Part shown: piece after piece, positions 7,532-12,243 of the stretch | Layout of the letters: every line of letters begins with the position of its first letter | How positions within the stretch are numbered: the first letter of the stretch is position 1 | NCBI GenBank assembly: GCA_947478975.1 | Contig: CANJYI010000038.1 | Coordinates: forward strand, 1 to 12,243 | Reading direction: 5' to 3' | Length of the DNA stretch: 12,243 nt | Source: Chthoniobacteraceae bacterium | GTDB lineage: Bacteria; Verrucomicrobiota; Verrucomicrobiia; Chthoniobacterales; Chthoniobacteraceae | Program-made: the position numbers and the translations under genes | Notes under the pieces: generated by a model | What the model was told of the DNA's origin: nothing | Databases searched by the model: none | Seen by the model: only the letters and a program-made list of their open reading frames with translations

Positions 7532-7552
7532 GATTCTTAGAATCCTAGTAGG
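7532..7552. repeat. Two adjoining palindromes in the uvrC/aspS spacer
   Basis: GATTCT-T-AGAATC (7532-7544) is a perfect 6-1-6 palindrome. Its last base is shared with CCTA-G-TAGG (7544-7552). Such a pair between divergent genes could be a repressor or activator site. No regulator can be named from the sequence. Confidence 0.45.
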
Positions 7553-7570
7553 TTTTCGAAATTTCCAAAC

Positions 7571-7604
7571 GTCTTCCGAAGGGCGCAGCCCCCTTGCAGA
7601 AGAC
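7571..7604. repeat. Hairpin-forming inverted repeat in the uvrC/aspS spacer
   Basis: GTCTTC (7571-7576) pairs with GAAGAC (7599-7604), and AAGGG (7579-7583) with CCCTT (7591-7595) around a 7-base loop. It lies between the nested stem and the terminator and is part of the candidate small RNA. It has no T-tract of its own. Confidence 0.55.
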
Positions 7605-7730
7605 CGCTCCGGCCATACGAGAGATGCTTTGGCTCTCCATTTCCCCCCTCGAACCCCAATCCTTCACCCTGCGCTGAGAGTCCATGCTGGAATTGGAGGC
7701 GCGCCCTCGTATGCTCCACCACCCTTCCCT

Positions 7731-9506
7731 ATGTATCGCACCACCTCCTGCAACAGCCTGCGCAAGGATCACTCAGGTCAAACCGTCACCCTCGCCGGGT
7801 GGGTAAACTCCCGCCGGGATCACGGCGGCGTCATTTTCATTGATCTTCGCGACCGCGAAGGCCTCACCCAGGTTGTTTTTCGGCCCGAGGAACATCCACA
7901 GGTTTCAGAAGCCTCCCACGCCCTCCGTGGGGAGGACGTCATCCAGATTACCGGGGTGGTCTCCCCGCGGTTGACCGGCACTGAAAACGCCAAGCTTGCC
8001 ACCGGCCAGATCGAGGTGATCGCCTCAGAGCTCAAGGTGCTCAACAAATCGGAGGTTCCCCCCTTCCAGCTCGACTCCAAGGTCGCCAACGAAGACTTGC
8101 GCCTCACCTTCCGCTACCTGGACCTGCGCCGGGCGGAGATGAAGAACAACCTGAAGCTGCGCCACCGGGTCACCAAAACCACCCGCGACTTTCTGGACGA
8201 ACAGGGGTTCCTCGAAATCGAGACCCCAATCCTCTCCAACCCCACCCCTGAAGGGGCCCGGGACTTCCTCGTCCCCGCCCGGCTCAATCCCGGCCACTTT
8301 TACGCGCTTCCCCAGGCCCCCCAGCAGTACAAACAGCTGCTCCAGGTTGCCGGTTTGGAAAAGTACTTCCAAATCGCACGTTGCTTCCGGGATGAAGACC
8401 TGCGCGCCGACCGCCAGCCCGAGTTCACCCAGATTGACGTGGAGGCTTCCTTCATCACAGCCCCAGAGATCCAGACGCTGATTGAGGGCCTCCTCTCACG
8501 CATCTTCAGGGAATCCCTCGGAGTGGAGATCCCCACCCCATTCCCGCGCATGCCCTACTCCGAGGCCATGGACCGCTTCGGCTCGGACAAGCCGGACCTC
8601 CGCTTCGGGGTGGAAATCATCGACCTTGGCCAGATCTTTGCCGCCTCGCAGTTTAAGGTGTTCCGCTCCGTCCTCGACGGGGGCGGAGTCATCAGGGCGC
8701 TCAACGCCAAGGGGGCGGCCACGCTCCTGTCCAAGGAACAACTCAAAAAATGGGAGGAGTGGGTCAAGACGGAACTGGGCGCCAAGGGCCTCGCCTACGT
8801 CCGCTTCAAGGACGGCGAATGGGAGTCTCCCATCGTCAAATTCTTCTCCGACGAAGAAAAAGCCGCGCTTGCGGCGAAAATGGGCTTTGAAGAAGGCGAC
8901 GTGCTCTTCTTCGGCGCGGACAAGCCGCAGGCCGTCAGCGACGTGCTGGGCCGGGTGCGCCTCCGCGTGGGGGATCTGCTCAAGCTCACCGAGGGTTCCA
9001 CCGCACTCAATTTCCTCTGGGTGGTGGACTTTCCTCTCCTCCAGTTCAGTCCGGAAGACAACTGCTGGGCGGCCGTCCACCACCCCTTCACACGGCCGAA
9101 GGCCGAGGACGTGCATCTTTTGGAAAAGGGCGAATACGCGGACATTCGGGCGGAGGCTTACGACGTCGTTCTCAACGGCGTCGAGTTGGGCGGCGGGTCG
9201 ATCCGGATCCACGAACGGGATCTGCAAGCCCGCCTTTTTGAGGCGCTCGGCATCGGCGCCGAGGAGCAACAGCACAAGTTTGGCCACCTGCTGCGCGCCT
9301 TCAGCTTCGGTGCCCCTCCGCACGGCGGGATCGCACTGGGCCTGGACCGCTTGGTCATGCTCCTGTGCGGGGCAGACAGCATCCGTGAAGTCATCGCCTT
9401 CCCAAAGAACAACAGGGGAGTCGATCTCATGACACAATCTCCGGTGGAAGTGGAACCCCGGCTCTTGCGGGATCTCGCCATCGCGAGCACCTTTAAGAAA
9501 GCATGA
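7731..9506 (+). CDS. aspS: Aspartate--tRNA ligase
   Basis: This 591-aa cytoplasmic class IIb synthetase charges tRNA-Asp with aspartate. The length matches the bacterial family. An N-terminal OB-fold for the anticodon (1-105) contains AGWVNSRRDHGG. The catalytic domain has motif 1 around FLDEQGFLEIETPIL (154-168), motif 2 FRDEDLRADRQPEFTQIDVE (219-238) and motif 3 GIALGLDRL (533-541, Arg540). The bacterial GAD insertion lies at about 290-420. The aspartate-site loop reads LPQAPQQYKQ (193-202) where QSPQ is more usual. His31 takes the place of the Leu found in discriminating enzymes such as that of E. coli, so it may also charge tRNA-Asn. The ATG at 7731 was chosen over longer in-frame extension because MYRTTSCNSL begins the conserved fold. 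No good ribosome site precedes it. It is divergent from uvrC and followed closely by a secreted-protein gene. Confidence 0.97.
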   Translation: MYRTTSCNSLRKDHSGQTVTLAGWVNSRRDHGGVIFIDLRDREGLTQVVFRPEEHPQVSEASHALRGEDVIQITGVVSPRLTGTENAKLATGQIEVIASELKVLNKSEVPPFQLDSKVANEDLRLTFRYLDLRRAEMKNNLKLRHRVTKTTRDFLDEQGFLEIETPILSNPTPEGARDFLVPARLNPGHFYALPQAPQQYKQLLQVAGLEKYFQIARCFRDEDLRADRQPEFTQIDVEASFITAPEIQTLIEGLLSRIFRESLGVEIPTPFPRMPYSEAMDRFGSDKPDLRFGVEIIDLGQIFAASQFKVFRSVLDGGGVIRALNAKGAATLLSKEQLKKWEEWVKTELGAKGLAYVRFKDGEWESPIVKFFSDEEKAALAAKMGFEEGDVLFFGADKPQAVSDVLGRVRLRVGDLLKLTEGSTALNFLWVVDFPLLQFSPEDNCWAAVHHPFTRPKAEDVHLLEKGEYADIRAEAYDVVLNGVELGGGSIRIHERDLQARLFEALGIGAEEQQHKFGHLLRAFSFGAPPHGGIALGLDRLVMLLCGADSIREVIAFPKNNRGVDLMTQSPVEVEPRLLRDLAIASTFKKA

Positions 9507-9518
9507 ACACGCCCCTCC

Positions 9519-9543
9519 CCCGTCCAGCACTCTGTTGGACGGG
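9519..9543 (+). terminator. Hairpin after aspS, possible weak terminator or mRNA processing site
   Basis: CCCGTCCA (9519-9526) and TGGACGGG (9536-9543) form a perfect 8-bp stem with a 9-base loop, 12 bp after the aspS stop. No T-tract follows, so it is not a standard intrinsic terminator. It lies directly before the ribosome site of the next gene and may set the ratio of the two products or protect mRNA ends. Confidence 0.45.
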
Positions 9544-9548
9544 CGGCT

Positions 9549-9554
9549 GGAGGA
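9549..9554 (+). promoter_or_regulatory. Ribosome binding site deciding the start of the secreted-protein gene
   Basis: GGAGGA lies 11 bases before the ATG at 9566, and a second GGAG (9558-9561) lies 4 bases before it. This favours 9566 over the ATG at 9503 that overlaps the aspS stop. Confidence 0.6.
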
Positions 9555-9565
9555 ATCGGAGACCG

Positions 9566-10138
9566 ATGATGCGGCTTTGCAGGCTCGCGCAACTTGCTTT
9601 GGTGTCCCTCTGTCCCGCTCTTTTCTGGGGAGCGACCGGACACGCGCAGAGTTCAGCAGTGGCCCCCGTTCCGGCAGAGATCAAACCCCCCTTCAATCTG
9701 AAATGGGGCGAGCCTTCGGACAGGCTTGAAAGTTTGATCGTCGGCGCGGGAGGCAAGGTCACCGGCCGCCGCCCGGTACGCGGCGGCCGTGAGGCGATCG
9801 AGGTTTCGGGCCTTCCTCAGGACGGGCTCAAGAAAACCGTTTTTTACTTCAAGCTGGGCGCGTTGACTGGAGTCGAACTCGTTTACCAGACCGAATCCTG
9901 GACGGAGGAACGCTACGACGCCCTGATGAGCGACATGCGCCGCCGCATTTCCGACCGCTACGGAGACGGCCAACAAATCGCCAGACGCACCGAAAAGGTG
10001 GGGGTCAACAACGTCACGCAGACTGTGACCGGTTACAAGTGGGTGTCGGGCGGAGCCAACGTGCAGTTGGTATACTTCTCGGCAAGCGACCCCCAGAACG
10101 CCTACCGGATTGTGAGCGTCCACTACAACGCGTTTTAA
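9566..10138 (+). CDS. Small secreted protein of unknown function
   Basis: From the ATG at 9566 this is a 190-aa protein with a clear signal peptide: basic MMRLCR, a hydrophobic core to about residue 22, and a probable cleavage near GHAQ (25-28). The mature part starts with a Pro/Ala-rich stretch. A mixed alpha/beta domain follows: PFNLKWGEPSDRLE (42-55), KTVFYFKLGALTGVELVY (90-107), a helix TEERYDALMSDMRRRISDRYG (113-133), and two strands ending in SVHYNAF (184-190). I do not recognise a named family. It looks like a conserved hypothetical protein next to aspS in related bacteria, but I cannot verify that. An alternative ATG at 9503 overlaps the aspS stop (ATGA) and would add 21 residues through a hairpin. 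The ribosome site and signal peptide favour 9566. It probably shares the aspS transcript. Confidence 0.82.
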   Translation: MMRLCRLAQLALVSLCPALFWGATGHAQSSAVAPVPAEIKPPFNLKWGEPSDRLESLIVGAGGKVTGRRPVRGGREAIEVSGLPQDGLKKTVFYFKLGALTGVELVYQTESWTEERYDALMSDMRRRISDRYGDGQQIARRTEKVGVNNVTQTVTGYKWVSGGANVQLVYFSASDPQNAYRIVSVHYNAF

Positions 10139-10391
10139 CCCAGCAGGCATATTCCACAGGCGGTGTCACGGCACCCGCCCCCAGCCCGTCGTTGTGTGCC
10201 AGCAGCAGGTAAGAACGGCGCCACCTGTCTTGCACAATATAAGCGACTGCCAGGTGTACTTCTGACGAGCTACCCAGATGTTGGCGGAACATTACTAATG
10301 AAAGGGAACTACCTTTGGGGCAACAGGAAGGAACGAAGCGACCTCAAAATAACTTGAATCGGCATCCCGATTACCTAAGACTCAACAGACG
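10139..10391. other. 253-bp spacer between the aspS unit and the polysaccharide genes
   Basis: A G-C hairpin without T-tract (GGCGGTG 10159-10165 / CACCCGCC 10172-10179, one bulge) may end the aspS transcript weakly. Nearer the next gene is a short hairpin AATCGG/CCGATT (10357-10362 / 10367-10372), 19 bp before the ATG. AT-richer sequence around 10238-10246 (AATATAAG) could be a -10 box, but no matching -35 is visible. A small plus-strand frame here is not convincing as a gene. Base composition begins to fall in GC here. Confidence 0.5.
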
Positions 10392-11387
10392 ATGAAGACC
10401 GTTTTAGTTACAGGTGGGGCAGGATACAAGGGCAGTATACTGGTTCCAAAACTGCTCGCCGCCGGATACCGAGTCAAGGTTTACGATTTGATGTTGTTCG
10501 GCACCGCACTGGTGAACCATCCGAACTTGGAGGTGATTCCGGCCGACATCCGAGACATTTCCACCTACAGCGCTGCCGTTCAGGGGGTCGATATGGTGAT
10601 CGACATGGCGTGCATATCGAACGATCCGAGCTTTGATTTGGATCCTTCTCTGAGCCGGACCATCAATTATGAGTGCTTCGAACCCATGGTTCTAGCTGCA
10701 AAGCAGGCCGGTGTTGGGCGTTATCTCTACGTGTCCACCAGCTCCGTGTACGGGGTTAGCGAAGCCCCGGAGGTGACCGAAACACACCCCTTCGTGCCGC
10801 TTACCGACTACAATAAGTACAAAGGCCTCTGCGAACCGTTGTTACTCAAGCACTTGTCGCCAGATTTCCATGGAACGATCATCCGTCCTGCGACCGTTTG
10901 CGGCTACTCTCCTAGGATGCGATTTGACCTGACGGTGAACATCCTCACCAATCACGCCGTCAACCGGGGAGTTGTCACTGTTTTCGGGGGAACCCAGAAA
11001 CGCCCCAACATTCACATAGAAGACATCACCGATCTGTATGTTGAACTTCTGCAGACGGATCCGGCGTTGATCACCGGAGAGGCATTCAATGCTGGTTATG
11101 AGAACCATACAGTCTCCCAACTCGCCCAATTTGTGAAGGAGGTGGTGGAGGAGGAATTTCCTCAAAAGGCCCCCATCCAGATTGAAACCACGGCGTCGAA
11201 CGACAACCGGTCCTACCATGTTTCCTCCCGCAAAATTGCGAACATTCTCGGATGGAAACCGAAGAGGACCATTGGGGATGCAGTGAGGGACCTGTGCCAA
11301 GCATTTAAGGAAGGCCGGTTTCCAGACAGCATGACCAACGATGCCTACGTGAACGTAAAGACGGTCAAGAGCCTTGGCCTAAGCTAA
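10392..11387 (+). CDS. NAD(P)-dependent nucleotide-sugar epimerase/dehydratase (extended SDR)
   Basis: This 331-aa cytoplasmic protein is an extended SDR that should act on a nucleotide-linked sugar for surface polysaccharide synthesis. The fingerprint TGGAGYKG (7-14) binds NAD(P), with Lys13 where Ile is usual. YDLMLFG (31-37) follows the second strand, and ADIRD (51-55) binds the adenine side. YVSTSSVYG (113-121) holds the active-site Ser, and DYNKYK gives catalytic Tyr140 and Lys144. RPATVCGYSPRMRFDL (165-180) and RPNIHIEDITDL (204-215) are substrate-side motifs of the family, and ILGWKP (285-290) is its usual C-terminal signature. The exact sugar cannot be told. The next gene, 15 bp on, encodes a sugar-activating fusion, so both probably serve one pathway. 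The start has no clear ribosome site. Codon use is less GC-rich than in galE, suggesting a different origin. Confidence 0.9.
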   Translation: MKTVLVTGGAGYKGSILVPKLLAAGYRVKVYDLMLFGTALVNHPNLEVIPADIRDISTYSAAVQGVDMVIDMACISNDPSFDLDPSLSRTINYECFEPMVLAAKQAGVGRYLYVSTSSVYGVSEAPEVTETHPFVPLTDYNKYKGLCEPLLLKHLSPDFHGTIIRPATVCGYSPRMRFDLTVNILTNHAVNRGVVTVFGGTQKRPNIHIEDITDLYVELLQTDPALITGEAFNAGYENHTVSQLAQFVKEVVEEEFPQKAPIQIETTASNDNRSYHVSSRKIANILGWKPKRTIGDAVRDLCQAFKEGRFPDSMTNDAYVNVKTVKSLGLS

Positions 11388-11402
11388 CGCAGCCTGATTT
11401 TC

Positions 11403-12243
11403 ATGCAACCAGCAGGCAAAATCCGGCTCCTCCCCAGCGCTGAAGCCGAAATCCGCGCCCAGCAGGCCTTGGGCAAGGCCGTGGTACACTGCCACGGCGT
11501 TTTCGACTTGCTGCACATTGGCCACCTTAAACATCTACAATCTGCACGGAAAGCGGGCGACTATCTGGTAGTCACTGTCACACCTGACCGATTTGTCAAC
11601 AAGGGCCCTGGGCGACCGGAGTTTCACGAGACACTCAGGGCGGAGGCTCTCGAGGCGGTGGAATGCGTTGACTTGGTTTGCATAAACGAGTGGCGGACGG
11701 CCGTTGAGGTTATCGGTTATCTACGTCCCAATGTTTTCGTCAAAGGGAGCGAATACCGGGACGCTGCCCAAGATGTGACTGGAGGGATTTCAATCGAACA
11801 GGAGGCCATTGAAGCAACGGGTGGCCGCCTGCTGTTTACAGACGACGTGACGTTCAGCTCATCAAACCTGCTGAACAAACATTTCACCGCACAGCCAAAA
11901 GAGCTGAGGGAGCAGCTGGCTTCCTTCAAAACGCGTCATTCCGCCCAGCAGTTGGTTGAGCTGATTCAGAACGTGCGGGGATTGAAGGTTTTGCTGCTGG
12001 GGGAAACCATCATCGACATTTACGAACGCTGCGAAACCATGGGCAAGGCGGGTAAGGAACCCATTTTGGCGGCGAGGCATCTGGGGACGGAGTGCTACCC
12101 CGGCGGGGCCTTGGCCGCGGCGAACCATCTTGCAGAGTTCTGTGACTCGGTGCATCTGGTCTCCTTCATTGGGGAGGTGGATTCCTACGAAACATTCATC
12201 CGCGAGAATCTAAATCCGAGGATCAAATCCACGCTTATCCCAC
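11403..12243 (+). CDS. Nucleotidyltransferase-PfkB kinase fusion (HldE-like, reversed order), partial
   Basis: The 5' 280 codons are present; the rest lies beyond the window. Residues 26-160 are a cytidylyltransferase-fold domain: GVFDLLHIGHLKHL (32-45) with the nucleotide-binding HIGH (38-41), VTPDRFVNKG (59-68), KGSEY (114-118) and TFSSSNLL (150-157). After a helical linker (165-190), LKVLLLGETIIDIYERCE (194-211) begins a PfkB/ribokinase-type sugar kinase, and GKEP and PGGALAAANHLAEF (233-246) form its substrate-binding part. Classical HldE has the kinase first and the adenylyltransferase second; here the order is reversed. The protein could phosphorylate a sugar phosphate and activate it with a nucleotide, possibly a heptose, but substrate and nucleotide are inference. 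It follows the SDR gene by 15 bp without a clear ribosome site and is probably in the same operon. Confidence 0.88.
   Translation, partial: MQPAGKIRLLPSAEAEIRAQQALGKAVVHCHGVFDLLHIGHLKHLQSARKAGDYLVVTVTPDRFVNKGPGRPEFHETLRAEALEAVECVDLVCINEWRTAVEVIGYLRPNVFVKGSEYRDAAQDVTGGISIEQEAIEATGGRLLFTDDVTFSSSNLLNKHFTAQPKELREQLASFKTRHSAQQLVELIQNVRGLKVLLLGETIIDIYERCETMGKAGKEPILAARHLGTECYPGGALAAANHLAEFCDSVHLVSFIGEVDSYETFIRENLNPRIKSTLIP

Larger units (their letters stand above)
7490..7713 (-). ncRNA. Candidate small RNA or attenuating leader upstream of uvrC
   Basis: This is inferred from structure only. Read on the minus strand, an outer stem pairs CATACGAG (7713-7706) with CTCGTATG (7621-7614). Inside it GG(A)CTCTC (7683-7676) pairs with GAGAGCC (7637-7631). 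A second hairpin follows: GTCTTC/GAAGAC (7604-7599 with 7576-7571), with AAGGG/CCCTT inside. After two short palindromes (7532-7552) comes the intrinsic terminator at 7444-7489, which would form the 3' end. The 5' end and promoter are not defined. The inverted repeats could also fold in an aspS leader on the plus strand, but only the minus strand has the terminator. I do not recognise it as 6S RNA, SRP RNA, RNase P RNA or tmRNA. Confidence 0.4.
7383..7730. other. 348-bp divergent uvrC/aspS spacer with structured elements
   Basis: This region separates the probable starts of uvrC (minus) and aspS (plus) and must hold both promoters, but I could not assign convincing -35/-10 boxes. It contains a strong minus-strand terminator (7444-7489), two adjacent palindromes (7532-7552), a hairpin (7571-7604) and a long nested inverted repeat (7614-7713). 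No convincing protein gene is present. Small minus-strand frames ending near 7537 and 7545 lack any supporting feature. Confidence 0.7.

Noticed and set aside
7537..7772. Short minus-strand frames (61 and 75 codons) in the uvrC/aspS spacer
   Set aside because: They overlap the start of aspS and have no ribosome site or recognisable sequence. The structured RNA explanation fits the terminator better, though a small protein is not fully excluded.
8482..9432. 316-codon plus-strand frame within aspS
   Set aside because: It is a Ser/Arg-rich shadow of the aspS frame, which is supported by all class II motifs.
8496..9530. 344-codon minus-strand frame opposite aspS
   Set aside because: It is antisense to the well-supported aspS and shows no domain.
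10163..10357. 64-codon plus-strand frame before the SDR gene
   Set aside because: It has no ribosome site, no motif and odd composition. It is treated as spacer.
1..12243. CRISPR array, insertion sequence, tRNA or rRNA gene, phage attachment site
   Set aside because: No regularly spaced repeats, transposase or integrase motifs, or cloverleaf or rRNA-like segments were seen on either strand.

Overview
The window looks like a chromosomal piece of a GC-rich Gram-negative bacterium. My best guess is Verrucomicrobiota, Opitutia-like. This rests on the character of the UvrC, AspRS, GalE and small secreted proteins and on the outer-membrane Pal-like lipoprotein. It is inference from remembered family resemblance, not a search. 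Apart from the right end, most of the window is ordinary housekeeping DNA. I see no CRISPR array, transposon, tRNA or rRNA.

Left third (1-3587, minus strand): a tight three-gene operon. It runs from a 585-aa exported membrane protein, through an ABC ATPase (4-bp ATGA overlap), to an ABC-2 type permease that leaves the window at base 1. The first protein has a signal peptide, a large extracytoplasmic part and two central membrane helices. The layout recalls Gld-like ABC-2 exporters with a large accessory membrane protein. The substrate is unknown.

3588-4551: a 403-bp intergenic stretch holds a strong intrinsic terminator for the next gene and an imperfect inverted repeat. Then comes a minus-strand OmpA-domain lipoprotein of the Pal type, transcribed alone. 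It is divergent from galE (plus), and the shared upstream region carries a 9-bp inverted repeat.

4712-7382: galE (UDP-glucose 4-epimerase) converges on uvrC (minus). This UvrC has all nuclease motifs but lacks every cysteine of the usual metal-cluster segment.

7383-7730: the divergent uvrC/aspS spacer is the most unusual non-coding stretch. It contains an excellent minus-strand intrinsic terminator about 60 bp before the uvrC start, although no protein gene ends there. A run of nested inverted repeats lies upstream of it. This suggests an undescribed small RNA, or a terminating leader (attenuator) of uvrC.

7731-10138: aspS (plus), with a residue typical of the non-discriminating enzyme, followed by a gene for a small secreted protein of unknown function. 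A hairpin separates the two.

10139-12243: base composition becomes less GC-rich. Two co-directional genes begin what looks like a surface-polysaccharide locus: an extended SDR nucleotide-sugar epimerase/dehydratase, then a nucleotidyltransferase-PfkB kinase fusion that runs off the right edge. The fusion has the domain order opposite to classical HldE. The two genes probably act together to make and modify an activated sugar, perhaps a heptose.
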